Shown: positions 41,405 through 50,461, counted from the stretch's first letter. The stretch: 64,000 nt of DNA from an uncultured Pelagibacteraceae bacterium (GCA_902563575.1 CACEXV010000002.1:30702-94701); one strand, 5' to 3'. Numbers and translations are program-made. The notes: generated by a model not told the origin, from the letters alone.

Positions 41405-42473
41405 GCCAGTTTTTTCTGACAAATTAATAAATGGAAATTGTATTAAAGAATTCAAAAAAATTCCTGATAAGAGTTTCGATTTAATTTTTGCCGACCCTCC
41501 TTACAATATGCAATTAGGTAAAAAATTAACTCGGCCTGACTCAAGTAAAGTCAATGGAGTGAACGATAAGTGGGATCAGTTTAGTAGCTTCAAGCATTAT
41601 GATGAATTTTGCAAAATTTGGCTGTCTGAATGCAAAAGAGTTCTGAAGGATAATGGTAGTATATGGGTAATAGGCTCATATCATAATATTTTTCGATTAG
41701 GGTTTCATATGCAAAATTTAGATTACTGGTTATTAAATGACGTCATTTGGAGAAAAAACAACCCTATGCCTAATTTTAGAGGCACTAGATTTACTAATGC
41801 ACATGAAACTTTGATTTGGGCATCTAAAAACAAAAACTCAAAATATACTTTTAATTATCAATCAATTAAGTGTTTTAATGATGATATTCAAATGAGATCA
41901 GACTGGATATTTCCAATTTGCAGTGGAAAAGAGAGGTTGAAAAAAAATGGGAAAAAAGTTCATTCTACACAAAAGCCAGAGGCATTACTTCATAGAATAA
42001 TATTAGCAACTACAAACAAAGGTGACACTATATTCGATCCATTTTTAGGGACTGGTACCACGGCAGTAGTAGCAAAAAAATTAGGCAGAAAATACTTTGG
42101 ATTTGAAAAGGATAAAACGTATTTTAAAGCAGCATGTGTTAGGCTAAACCAAGCTAAAATTATTGAGGATGATTATTTAGATACAATAGAGAATTCCAAA
42201 TCTAAGCCTAGGATTCCTTTTGGTTCATTAGTAGAAATGGGAATGATAAGACCTGGCACGACCTTATATGATCAAAAAAAGAGATTTAATGCAAAAATAA
42301 TGGCTGATGGAAGTTTAAAGCATAGAGATAAAGAGGGATCTATTCATAGAGTTGCTGCTCAAATTATGGGCACAGAAAGCTATAATGGGTGGACTTATTG
42401 GTATTGTGACATTGGGGGAAAATCAGTATCAATAGATAATTTGAGACAAAGATTAATCTCAAAAAGTTTTTAA
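41403..42473 (+). CDS. ccrM: Cell-cycle DNA adenine methyltransferase (GANTC type)
   Basis: 356 aa, the CcrM length. N6-adenine methyltransferase (beta class): catalytic DPPYNMQLG near residue 31, then the target-recognition region, and the SAM motif FDPFLGTGTTAVVAKKLGRKYFG late in the domain. The C-terminal RAMA-type domain (about residues 265-356: GSLVEMGMIRPGTTLYD, DGSLKHRDKEGSIHRVAAQ, SYNGWTYWY) is specific to CcrM and contacts DNA. No restriction enzyme is adjacent, as expected for a solitary cell-cycle methylase. 83 bp after rnhB with its own promoter. Confidence 0.95.
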   Translation: MPVFSDKLINGNCIKEFKKIPDKSFDLIFADPPYNMQLGKKLTRPDSSKVNGVNDKWDQFSSFKHYDEFCKIWLSECKRVLKDNGSIWVIGSYHNIFRLGFHMQNLDYWLLNDVIWRKNNPMPNFRGTRFTNAHETLIWASKNKNSKYTFNYQSIKCFNDDIQMRSDWIFPICSGKERLKKNGKKVHSTQKPEALLHRIILATTNKGDTIFDPFLGTGTTAVVAKKLGRKYFGFEKDKTYFKAACVRLNQAKIIEDDYLDTIENSKSKPRIPFGSLVEMGMIRPGTTLYDQKKRFNAKIMADGSLKHRDKEGSIHRVAAQIMGTESYNGWTYWYCDIGGKSVSIDNLRQRLISKSF

Positions 42474-42484
42474 CCTGTCCAAAA

Positions 42485-43612
42485 CTAATTGTAAACTTTT
42501 CCTAAATACAAATCCAAAAATTTTTTATTTTTGGTCATGGTTTTCATTAAATAGTTTCTTATTTTTGTTAGAAGAGAATTCGATAAATGAAACGAAAAAT
42601 AATTTAGTTTAGATCTATAAATTACAGCATTTATTTTTTTTGATCTTTTTTTGTGGTAAGTGGAATGAGCATTTGTAACATTTTTGCCCAATAAAAGAGA
42701 CAGCTCGTAAGCATCTTCAATTGATTGTGAAGCTCCTTGTGCCATTGTTGGTAAAAGTGTGTGAAAGGCATCACCAAGATAAAAAACTTTGTCATTCTTA
42801 GGTTTTATAATTTTATTTGAAACATATATTGGCCATGATTTTGTATCTTCGCTAAAAATATCCGAAAACTTTTTATTTTGTTTTAAAATATTTTTTTCTA
42901 ATATTGAATTAATGTTTTCAGTATTTAATCTTGTCCTTGAAATTAAAACCAAATTTAAATCACCTTTCATATTTATTGGATAAGAAACTATATGAGAATT
43001 TGATCCCATAAATATCGAAATATTTTGATTATCAAATCCCTCTGGGTTAGAAGATTTCAATATTTTTCTTATTGCTACTGAACCAGAATATTTTGGTTTG
43101 TAACTTTTATTTTCTATTATCGTTTTAGTATTTGAAAAAACCCCATCACAAACACAAATATAATCTACAAGATCGTTTGTATTGTCTTCAAAATTTATGA
43201 GCATCTTTCCTTTAAGCTCTGAAATTTTTTTCACAACTTTGTTAAATTTTAAATTATTTTTATAAACTTTTTCTTTTAAAAATTCTATCAGTGTCGACCT
43301 TCTCATAGTGGTATATTTAACGTCAGATCTATTAAAAACTTTTAAATCTAGTTCACAAATTTTTTTATTTTTAATTGAAAAAAAATTTATTTTATTAGGA
43401 TTAAAAACCTGTTTTTTATCTATATTATCAAAATCAATATCATTGAGAATTGAAATGCTATTAGTAGACAATTGAATTCCATAACCCTCATTAAATTTTA
43501 AACCGTCATCTTTTTCGTAAATCATGAAATCACAACTTTGGATTTTTTTTAATAAATTGCCCAACGCTAAACCTGCTATACCTGAGCCTATTATGGCTAT
43601 TTTTTTTTTCAT
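42485..43612 (-). CDS. FAD-dependent monooxygenase
   Basis: 375 aa. N-terminal FAD-binding IIGSGIAGLALGNLL (GxGxxG) and C-terminal FYLGDAFHTLLPTMAQGASQSIEDAYELSLLL (the GD motif of PHBH-fold hydroxylases). An aromatic-ring hydroxylase of the salicylate or ubiquinone (UbiH-like) type. Which substrate is unclear; the QGASQSIEDA variant favours the salicylate hydroxylase branch over UbiH. Overlaps mutY by one base (TAATG). Its insertion between ccrM and mutY is not typical of the neighbourhood I know. Confidence 0.8.
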   Translation of the reverse strand: MKKKIAIIGSGIAGLALGNLLKKIQSCDFMIYEKDDGLKFNEGYGIQLSTNSISILNDIDFDNIDKKQVFNPNKINFFSIKNKKICELDLKVFNRSDVKYTTMRRSTLIEFLKEKVYKNNLKFNKVVKKISELKGKMLINFEDNTNDLVDYICVCDGVFSNTKTIIENKSYKPKYSGSVAIRKILKSSNPEGFDNQNISIFMGSNSHIVSYPINMKGDLNLVLISRTRLNTENINSILEKNILKQNKKFSDIFSEDTKSWPIYVSNKIIKPKNDKVFYLGDAFHTLLPTMAQGASQSIEDAYELSLLLGKNVTNAHSTYHKKRSKKINAVIYRSKLNYFSFHLSNSLLTKIRNYLMKTMTKNKKFLDLYLGKVYN

Positions 43613-44604
43613 TAATATAATTCCTCTATATGATTTATTATTTTTTTTGTGAATGACGGTATAACTTCCTTATTAGAACCGATTGAATGCCACTCAAAGT
43701 TTTTTGGAATTGTTTTTGAAAATTTGTAGTATAAGTTAATATCTAACTTCTTGTTTGAAATAGAATTACTATAATTTTTTAATAAGGACCAATTTTTTTT
43801 ATTATTTTTTTCTCTAATCTTGATTTTTGGTATTAAAAAATCTTTTAAAAAACCTAGATTATTCTTTTTTGTAAGTCCAATTTGTTTTCTTTTAGTTACA
43901 TAGCAAAAGATATCCAGTTTTTTCGTTGTCTTTTTAATTTTTGCTTTTGTGATAGAGACTGTCTTAGAATTTTTGAACAAACAATCTTTTTTTATCGGAC
44001 AGTTCTCGCATAGTGGTTTGGGTTTGCATATAAGTGCTCCAAACTCCATTAACGCCTCAACGAAATCTGAATTTCTATTATGAGAAAAAAATGCTCGTTG
44101 ATTATCACTTTTAATTTTTTTCTGATTTAATAGGTTTTCATTTTTGTTTAAAATTCTAGAAAATATACGTTTTACATTTCCATCAAAAGCTATAGTGGGA
44201 TTATTATAGATTAATGCTAAAAGAACGTTTGCTGTATAGTCCCCCACCCCAGGTAATTTTTTAATTTCATCAAAATCTCTTGGCAATTTAAAATTGTTCT
44301 TTTCTAATTTTTTGGCTGAAGCTAATAAAAATCTTGCTCGTCTATAGTATCCAAGTCCTTCCCAAGCTTTCATTACATCTTTTTCTTTGGCTCGAGATAA
44401 AGATTTTAAATTAGGATACTTGTCGATAAACCTGTTAAAATACGGGATCACAGTTTGAACTTGAGTTTGCTGCAGCATAAATTCACTTAAAATCCTAAAA
44501 TAAACCGCATGTTTGTGGTTATTTTGCACACGCCAAGGTAGTGGACGTTTGTTATTATCATACCATGCTAAAATAATTTTTGATAAATTAAAGTCTATAT
44601 GCAT
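43612..44604 (-). CDS. mutY: Adenine DNA glycosylase
   Basis: 330 aa from the ATG at 44604, whose codon shares the palindrome ATGCAT with the divergent gene. Removes A opposite 8-oxoG. Catalytic Glu in RILSEFMLQQTQVQT (E41), HhH motif KLPGVGDYTANVLLA, catalytic Asp D141 in AFDGNVKRIF. The Fe-S ligands are C193, C199, C202, C208: the first gap is C-x5-C rather than the C-x6-C of E. coli MutY/EndoIII. A degenerate C-terminal NUDIX-like domain is present (CYVTKRKQIGLTKKNNLGFLKDFLIPK). Confidence 0.95.
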   Translation of the reverse strand: MHIDFNLSKIILAWYDNNKRPLPWRVQNNHKHAVYFRILSEFMLQQTQVQTVIPYFNRFIDKYPNLKSLSRAKEKDVMKAWEGLGYYRRARFLLASAKKLEKNNFKLPRDFDEIKKLPGVGDYTANVLLALIYNNPTIAFDGNVKRIFSRILNKNENLLNQKKIKSDNQRAFFSHNRNSDFVEALMEFGALICKPKPLCENCPIKKDCLFKNSKTVSITKAKIKKTTKKLDIFCYVTKRKQIGLTKKNNLGFLKDFLIPKIKIREKNNKKNWSLLKNYSNSISNKKLDINLYYKFSKTIPKNFEWHSIGSNKEVIPSFTKKIINHIEELY

Positions 44605-45078
44605 AAAAAATTTAATATTAATAAAACTGGTAATTTCATACAAGGTTTAAGACCTTTTTCAAACACCATTCCAAAAAATTTAAAACAAATTTTCAAAAAA
44701 AGGGGGAAAAACTTTTCTAATTTAGTGGATAACTGGAATAAAATAGTTGGTAAAAATATATCAAATGTGAGCTACCCGGTAAAAATTTTAAATGATAGAA
44801 CTGCTAATAAGTCATCTTTAGTGTTAGATATTATGCGTGGAAACGAGTTAGAAATTGAATATTCTAAATCAGAAATAATCGACAAAGTTAATAGTTTTTT
44901 TGGGTATAAATTTCTAAATTCATTAAAATTGATATCCACTCAAACAAAAAAAACTGACAAAAATAAAGTTATGATTAAAAGAAAAAGATACGAGAAGCAG
45001 CTAGATAATATAGAAAATGAGAAACTTAAAACGCAATTAAATAAATTAATAAAGGCATTTAATGAAAAAAATTGTTAA
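44599..45078 (+). CDS. DciA-like protein (DUF721)
   Basis: 159 aa. The conserved core is FSNLVDNWNKIVGKNISNVSYPVKI (about residues 33-57) plus the C-terminal block containing GYKFLNSLKLI; the family is proposed to load replicative helicase (DciA, the counterpart of DnaC). The basic, helical N-terminus is typical. In alphaproteobacteria it lies between mutY and a dsbA-like gene beside smc, exactly as here. Starts inside the ATGCAT shared with mutY and overlaps the next gene by 17 bp. Confidence 0.8.
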   Translation: MHKKFNINKTGNFIQGLRPFSNTIPKNLKQIFKKRGKNFSNLVDNWNKIVGKNISNVSYPVKILNDRTANKSSLVLDIMRGNELEIEYSKSEIIDKVNSFFGYKFLNSLKLISTQTKKTDKNKVMIKRKRYEKQLDNIENEKLKTQLNKLIKAFNEKNC

Positions 45079-45646
45079 ATATTTCTATGTATTATTTTTT
45101 TTGATAATACAAAACACATTTGTTTTTGCAAATATTTCCATTGGTGAAAAAAATGCTAAGGTAAATGTGAAAGTTTTTTCATCATTAACTTGTCCTCATT
45201 GTGCGAGTTTTCATATTAAGATTTTTGACAAATTAAAAGAGGAATATATTGACAATAATAAAGTGCATTATGAGCATTTTAGTTTCCCTCTAGATTTAGC
45301 CGCTTTAAACGCTGAGAAAATAATAAAGTGTACGTCTAATAAAAATATTGCTTTCAAATTACTTGATAATATTTATAAAAACCAAAATAAATGGGCGGTA
45401 GGTGAAGACATTAATAAGATTAATAATTCACTAATAAATTTAAGTGTTAAATTTGACCTAAAAAAAGAAGAGCTTGACAAATGTCTGAAAGACGAAAATT
45501 TACAAGATCAAATATTAAGTCAAAGAATAGAGGCGCAAAAAAATTATAAAATATCATCAACTCCAACCATTTTTATAAATGATAAAGTTTATGATGGGAA
45601 ACACGATTTTAAATCTTTTAAAAAACAAATAGATAAGAATTTATAA
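45062..45646 (+). CDS. DsbA-like thiol-disulfide oxidoreductase, periplasmic
   Basis: 194 aa. N-terminal signal peptide (KKIVKYFYVLFFLIIQNTFVFA). The mature domain is a thioredoxin fold with a CPHC active site in SSLTCPHCASFH (about residues 43-46) and the cis-Pro loop SSTPTIFIND. Belongs to the DsbA/BdbD group of protein disulfide oxidoreductases and probably helps fold c-type cytochromes or other exported proteins. 2 bp before smc. Confidence 0.88.
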   Translation: MKKIVKYFYVLFFLIIQNTFVFANISIGEKNAKVNVKVFSSLTCPHCASFHIKIFDKLKEEYIDNNKVHYEHFSFPLDLAALNAEKIIKCTSNKNIAFKLLDNIYKNQNKWAVGEDINKINNSLINLSVKFDLKKEELDKCLKDENLQDQILSQRIEAQKNYKISSTPTIFINDKVYDGKHDFKSFKKQIDKNL

Positions 45647-45648
45647 AT

Positions 45649-48093
45649 ATGAAATTTAAAAAACTAGAACTAACAGGTTTTAAATCCTTTTACGATAAAA
45701 CATCTTTTTTTATAGAAGATGGTTTGACAGGAATAGTAGGACCAAATGGTTGTGGTAAATCAAATATAGTTGAAGCACTAAGATGGTGTATGGGGGAAAC
45801 ATCTGCTAAAAGTATGAGAGGTTCTGGAATGGAAGATGTAATTTTTTCAGGGACATCTAACAAACCATCAAAAAATATTTCAGAAGTTTCATTATTAATT
45901 GATAATAAATCTAATGAAGGACCGAACCAATTTAAGAATTTAAATGAAATCTTGGTGACAAGAAAAATTGAGAGAGACAAAGGGTCAAAATATTATATAA
46001 ATGAAAAAGAAGTGAGAGCAAAAGATGCGCAAACTTTTTTTGCTGATCTTTCCACTGGGGCCCATTCACCCTCTTTAATAAGCCAGGGTAAAATTGGACA
46101 GTTGGTAATTTCAAAACCAGATGAAAGAAGAGCCATCCTAGAAGAGGCAGCTGGCATATCTGGTATGCATGCTCGAAGACATGAGGCAGAAACAAGACTT
46201 GCCGCCGCAGAGAATAATTTAAAAAGAGCAGATGAATTAAAAAGACAACAGGAAAAGCAACTTGAAAATTTAAAAAAACAAGCCGAGGAGGCCTCCAAAT
46301 ATAAAGAAATATCCAAAGAAATAAGAAAAAAAGAAGCTGGTTTGTACTTCTTAAAATTTCAAGAAATTGAAAGCGAGCAGAAAATTGTATCTGATAAATC
46401 CAGTGAATTAGAAGATGAAATTAGTGCAATAAAAATTGATTTAAACCACAATTCTCAGCTTCTTGATGAAGAAAACAAAAAGTTATCGCCACTAAGAGAT
46501 AAGAAAATGGAAAATTTAGCCAAAATACAAAAAATAAACCTTGAATTAGATAACTTAATATTAGAGGAAAATAGAATAAAAAGCTTACAAGAAAAATTAC
46601 GTAAATCATTAAATGAAATTGACTCAGATCTCGAAAGGGAAAAAAGTATTACTTTAGATGCAACCTTGAATGAAAAAAGGGTTCTGGAAGAGAAAAAAGA
46701 ACTGCTTAAAACAGAAAATGAATTAACGGTGATAGAAGATAAGTCTTCTTTAAATTTGGATGATGCAAAAAAGGAACTTAATGAATTAAAAGCAGAATTA
46801 GATGTCATGATAAATGAGTTGGAGGTTTTAATTGACTCAAATCAAAAAATTAATAAAGAAACTTTTAAAGTTTTTAAGAATTTAATAAATAAAATTACAG
46901 TTTCTCAAGAAAAATACGCTACGTGTTTTGGGAAAAATGAGTCTATTAAGAGTGACTCGATTAAAAGAAAAGAGAGAATCAAAAATATAGATAATGAGCT
47001 TGAAAATTGGAAAAATTTAAAAATTAATTCTGAAAAGATGATTATGGCATTGAATGAGAGAAAAATCGCATTAAAAAAAGAAATTGATGAAAATGAAAAA
47101 AACCCGGAAAAAATTGCAACTAGCAAAGGCCAAAATAAACAAAATTTGGAAAATACTAAAAAGAGGAACGAAGAAATTGATATTGAATTAATCGATGCGG
47201 AAAATAAATACAACTTAGTTAATAATAATTTAAAGGAAATCCAGGAAAAATTATCAAGCTTAAGAGAGGATAAAGCAAGAAAAGAAGCTACTATTGAAGG
47301 GATCGAAAATAGAAAAAAAGATCTTTTATATACAATAAAAAATGAATTACGTATTGATGATGCAAGTCTCTTATTAGCGTCCTCAAATTTAGTAGATTTG
47401 AATAAAGACGAATATCCAGAAATACAAGCTATAGCAAAAAGTGTTGAAGACTCAAAAAAGAAAAGAGAGTCGCTTGGCTCAGTAAATTTGAGAGCTGATG
47501 AGGAAACTGAAAAGTATAAGAATGAGATTAAAAAAATGGAGGATGACAGAGCAGACCTTTACACTGCTATTGTTAAATTAAAAACTAGTATTGATGAGTT
47601 AAATCAAAGAGGAAGAGAGAAATTACTAGATGCATTCACTAAAGTTAATAGGAAATTTAATGAGGTTTATACTAAATTATTTAGTGGCGGAAGTGCAAAA
47701 TTAGAGCTCGTTAATTCTGATGATCCATTAGAAGCTGGATTAGAAATGTTGGTTTCCCCTCCCGGTAAAAGATTACAATCAATTACACTCTTGTCTGGGG
47801 GAGAGCAAGCTTTAACCGCGCTCTCTTTAATCTTTGCTGTATTCCTTGTAAACCCCTCGCCTATATGTGTATTAGATGAAGTGGATGCTCCGTTAGATGA
47901 TGCTAACGTCACTAGATTTTGCTCATTGCTTGATGAGCTTACAAAAATTACCAAAACAAGATTTGTGATTATAACGCATCACGCTTTGACTATGTCAAGA
48001 ATGCACAGACTCTATGGTGTAACCATGCCAGAAAAAGGTATTAGTCAACTAGTATCTGTTGATCTTCAAAAAGCTGAAGGGCTTGTAGCTTAA
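45649..48093 (+). CDS. smc: Chromosome segregation ATPase SMC, short form
   Basis: 814 aa against about 1150 for ordinary bacterial SMC. N-terminal Walker A is GIVGPNGCGKSNIVEALRW (about residues 25-43), Q-loop region LISQGKIGQLVISKPDERR. The C-terminal head has the ABC signature TLLSGGEQALTALSLIFA and Walker B VLDEVDAPLDDANV. Between them only about 520 residues of coiled coil remain, all charged Lys/Glu heptads; I see no Gly-rich hinge domain of the usual kind. The gene is intact and highly expressed-looking, so this is a shortened form rather than a broken one. It heads the Fo-crt run downstream. Confidence 0.9.
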   Translation: MKFKKLELTGFKSFYDKTSFFIEDGLTGIVGPNGCGKSNIVEALRWCMGETSAKSMRGSGMEDVIFSGTSNKPSKNISEVSLLIDNKSNEGPNQFKNLNEILVTRKIERDKGSKYYINEKEVRAKDAQTFFADLSTGAHSPSLISQGKIGQLVISKPDERRAILEEAAGISGMHARRHEAETRLAAAENNLKRADELKRQQEKQLENLKKQAEEASKYKEISKEIRKKEAGLYFLKFQEIESEQKIVSDKSSELEDEISAIKIDLNHNSQLLDEENKKLSPLRDKKMENLAKIQKINLELDNLILEENRIKSLQEKLRKSLNEIDSDLEREKSITLDATLNEKRVLEEKKELLKTENELTVIEDKSSLNLDDAKKELNELKAELDVMINELEVLIDSNQKINKETFKVFKNLINKITVSQEKYATCFGKNESIKSDSIKRKERIKNIDNELENWKNLKINSEKMIMALNERKIALKKEIDENEKNPEKIATSKGQNKQNLENTKKRNEEIDIELIDAENKYNLVNNNLKEIQEKLSSLREDKARKEATIEGIENRKKDLLYTIKNELRIDDASLLLASSNLVDLNKDEYPEIQAIAKSVEDSKKKRESLGSVNLRADEETEKYKNEIKKMEDDRADLYTAIVKLKTSIDELNQRGREKLLDAFTKVNRKFNEVYTKLFSGGSAKLELVNSDDPLEAGLEMLVSPPGKRLQSITLLSGGEQALTALSLIFAVFLVNPSPICVLDEVDAPLDDANVTRFCSLLDELTKITKTRFVIITHHALTMSRMHRLYGVTMPEKGISQLVSVDLQKAEGLVA

Positions 48094-48095
48094 AA

Positions 48096-48383
48096 ATGGA
48101 GGATAAAGAAGATTTTAAAACTCGCCTAAAAATTGAAAAAAATAGATTGGAAAAATTAACATTTAAAGGTGAAAATAAAAGAGGTTTATTTTTAGGAAAT
48201 GCGTTTAAATTGGGTACAGAATTGGTCGCAGCAGTAGTGGTTGGGACAATAATTGGGTTTATTTTAGATAATTGGTTTGGTACTAAACCAATATTAATTA
48301 TTATATTTTTTTTTATTGGTTTTGCTGCTGGTATATTAAATGTGGTAAGAACAGCAAAAAATATGCAAAAAGACAACAAGTAA
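48096..48383 (+). CDS. atpI: ATP synthase protein I
   Basis: 95 aa. A charged N-terminus, then two hydrophobic helices (LVAAVVVGTIIGFILD and ILIIIFFFIGFAAGILNVV). AtpI assists c-ring assembly. The alphaproteobacterial type keeps the IIGFILDNWFGTKP loop. Starts 2 bp after smc and 12 bp before atpB. Confidence 0.85.
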   Translation: MEDKEDFKTRLKIEKNRLEKLTFKGENKRGLFLGNAFKLGTELVAAVVVGTIIGFILDNWFGTKPILIIIFFFIGFAAGILNVVRTAKNMQKDNK

Positions 48384-48395
48384 TTTAGGAAAAAT

Positions 48396-49130
48396 ATGGC
48401 TGCTAACCCAATGGTTCAATTCAATGTTTATCGTATTGGGCCTGAGATAAAATTTGGTAATATTGATTTGTCCTTCACTAATGCAAGCTTATTTATGTTA
48501 ATTAGCGCCTCAATAATTACAGTATTTCTTTATTTTTCCACAAAAAATAAACGACTGATACCTAGTAAGATACAGTTAATTTCTGAACTTCTATACAACT
48601 TCGTTGCTAAGATGATAAGCGATACCGCTGGGACAAAAGCTAAGCCTTATTTTCCATTCATATTTAGTCTTTTTGTTTTTATTTTGGTTTGCAATATGGT
48701 TGGTATGTTACCCTACTCATTCACTGTTACTAGCCATATAATTGTGACGCTTGTTATGGCATTATTCATTTTTATAGCTGTAACTATTATCGGCTTTTTA
48801 AAACACGGTTTGAAATATCTTTCAATATTTGTGCCTAGTGGTGTTCCCGTTGTATTGCTACCTTTGATAACTATAATTGAAATTATTTCTTATTTAAGTC
48901 GACCAGTTAGTTTATCGGTAAGATTATTCGCTAATATGATGGCGGGACATACGATGCTTAAAGTTTTCGGAGGATTTGTCATAAGTCTTGGATTAGTTGG
49001 TGGGTGGTTACCATTAAGTTTTTCAGTTGCATTAACAGGCCTAGAAATACTAGTGGCTTTTCTACAAGCGTATGTTTTTGCAATATTAACCTGCATCTAT
49101 TTGAATGATGCATTAAATTTACACCATTAA
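48396..49130 (+). CDS. atpB: ATP synthase Fo subunit a
   Basis: 244 aa. Membrane stator channel protein. The essential Arg lies in RPVSLSVRLFANMMAGHTMLKVFGGF (SVRLFANM motif), and the last helix segment is GLEILVAFLQAYVFAILTCIYLNDALN. About five or six helices. Preceded by an AGGA ribosome site. Followed after 13 bp by atpE. Confidence 0.97.
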   Translation: MAANPMVQFNVYRIGPEIKFGNIDLSFTNASLFMLISASIITVFLYFSTKNKRLIPSKIQLISELLYNFVAKMISDTAGTKAKPYFPFIFSLFVFILVCNMVGMLPYSFTVTSHIIVTLVMALFIFIAVTIIGFLKHGLKYLSIFVPSGVPVVLLPLITIIEIISYLSRPVSLSVRLFANMMAGHTMLKVFGGFVISLGLVGGWLPLSFSVALTGLEILVAFLQAYVFAILTCIYLNDALNLHH

Positions 49131-49132
49131 AA

Positions 49133-49140
49133 AAGGAGGA
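49133..49140 (+). promoter_or_regulatory. Strong Shine-Dalgarno before atpE
   Basis: AAGGAGGA, a full anti-16S match, sits 3 bp before the ATG at 49144. It is much stronger than the ribosome sites elsewhere in the window, which fits the need for many copies of the c subunit per enzyme. Confidence 0.8.
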
Positions 49141-49143
49141 AAA

Positions 49144-49371
49144 ATGGAGTTAGAAGCGGCAAAAATGATCGGTGCAGGTCTTGCAGCGATCGCTTTGGCT
49201 GGAGCAGGTGTTGGTATCGGAATTATTTTCGGTAACTACCTCTCTGGAGCTATGAGAAATCCGTCTGCAGCTCAAAAGCAATTCCCAAATTTACTTTTAG
49301 GATTTGCATTGGCTGAAGCAACAGGATTATTCGGATTAGTGGTAGCTTTAATTATTTTATTTGCATTTTAA
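49144..49371 (+). CDS. atpE: ATP synthase Fo subunit c
   Basis: 75 aa, two-helix hairpin. Helix 1 carries GAGVGIGIIFG (GxGxGxG packing motif), the polar loop is RNPSAAQKQF, and helix 2 has the ion-carrying Glu in GFALAEATGLFGLVV. The usual Na+-binding set (Gln in helix 1 plus Glu-Ser) is missing, so H+ is the likely ion. Strong SD; 10 bp before atpF'. Confidence 0.98.
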   Translation: MELEAAKMIGAGLAAIALAGAGVGIGIIFGNYLSGAMRNPSAAQKQFPNLLLGFALAEATGLFGLVVALIILFAF

Positions 49372-49381
49372 GCTTAAAATA

Positions 49382-49957
49382 ATGAAGTTATCAATTTTTA
49401 CATTGATTGCTCTAATATTAGGGCAAAGCAGGATTATAGCAGCTGAGGCTGGAATGCCCCAGCTGAATCCTGAATACTGGCTTTCACAAAGCTTTTGGCT
49501 TGTAATAGTTTTCATCGCTTTATATGTTTTAATAGCAAAATTTTTTATACCAAAAATTAAATTAAGCATTGGTGACAGGGAGAGAAAAATAAAGGATGAT
49601 TTAGATGAAGCAAACAAATTAAAAAAAATTTCAGAAGATAAAATTGCAGAATACGAGAAATTGATACTAGAAAACAAGAATAAGTTAATCAAAATTTCAA
49701 ATGATACTAAAAAAAAGTTGGACTTAGACATACAAAAAAAGAGAAAAGCTATAGAAACTCAAATTCAAAACGAGTTGGACAAGGCACAAATTGAAATAAA
49801 TAATTTAAAAAAAGAATCATTAACATCAATAGAACAAGTTGCTGAGGATATTGCTTCGAAAGTTGTAGAAGACTTGACGAATGAGAAAATAAATCAAAGT
49901 AGCGTCAAAGCTATAGTTTCTAGCACCTCAAAAAAGAGAATAGGTAGTTTGTTATGA
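49382..49957 (+). CDS. atpF': ATP synthase Fo subunit b' (atpG/atpF2)
   Basis: 191 aa from the ATG at 49382, the first good start after atpE; seven codons upstream are also open. Signal-like N-terminus, a helix LSQSFWLVIVFIALYVLIA, then a long charged coiled-coil stalk to residue about 170. The presence of two b-type genes in tandem (b' then b) is the usual alphaproteobacterial form of the peripheral stalk. Overlaps atpF by 4 bp. Confidence 0.93.
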   Translation: MKLSIFTLIALILGQSRIIAAEAGMPQLNPEYWLSQSFWLVIVFIALYVLIAKFFIPKIKLSIGDRERKIKDDLDEANKLKKISEDKIAEYEKLILENKNKLIKISNDTKKKLDLDIQKKRKAIETQIQNELDKAQIEINNLKKESLTSIEQVAEDIASKVVEDLTNEKINQSSVKAIVSSTSKKRIGSLL

Positions 49958-50448
49958 TCGATGCAACTTTCTGGGTAGCAGTATCATTTGTAATATTTGT
50001 TCTTCTTTTAATATATTTTAAAATTCCTAGCAAAATTAAAAGTAGCTTAGATGAGAGCATTTTTTTAATAAAGAAACAGATAGAAGATGCCGAAAAATTA
50101 AGAGATGAGGCAAATAATATATTAAGTGATAGTGAAAAAAAATTAAGTAACTCAAAGAAGGAGATCCAAAATATGATGAATAAGGCTAACAAAGCTTCGG
50201 AGGAGTTGATCATTAAAACTAACTCTGATTTTCACAAAATTATGGATAATAGGAAAAAGGATGCTGAAAGAAAAATTTCTCAAATGAAAGAGCAGGTTAA
50301 AAATGACATTAAAAATGCTTCTGTGAAGATAGCAATTGAGTCAGTCTCAAATTTATTAAAAAACTCTATAGATAAAAGCAAATTAGATAAAATTCTTAAA
50401 GAAAGCGTAGAGGAAACAAAGTTAGCTCTTAAAGAAAAATCAAGTTAA
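49954..50448 (+). CDS. atpF: ATP synthase Fo subunit b
   Basis: 164 aa. N-terminal membrane helix FWVAVSFVIFVLLLIYF, then a long helical, lysine/glutamate-rich stalk (EDAEKLRDEANNIL and onwards). Ends at 50448; crtI starts 13 bp later with no terminator hairpin visible in between. The F1 genes are not in the window. Confidence 0.95.
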   Translation: MIDATFWVAVSFVIFVLLLIYFKIPSKIKSSLDESIFLIKKQIEDAEKLRDEANNILSDSEKKLSNSKKEIQNMMNKANKASEELIIKTNSDFHKIMDNRKKDAERKISQMKEQVKNDIKNASVKIAIESVSNLLKNSIDKSKLDKILKESVEETKLALKEKSS

Positions 50449-50461
50449 TATAAGCCAATGT

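Noticed and set aside
45690..47213. Several minus-strand frames inside smc
   Set aside because: Antisense shadows of Lys/Glu-rich coiled coil; no start signals or domain features.
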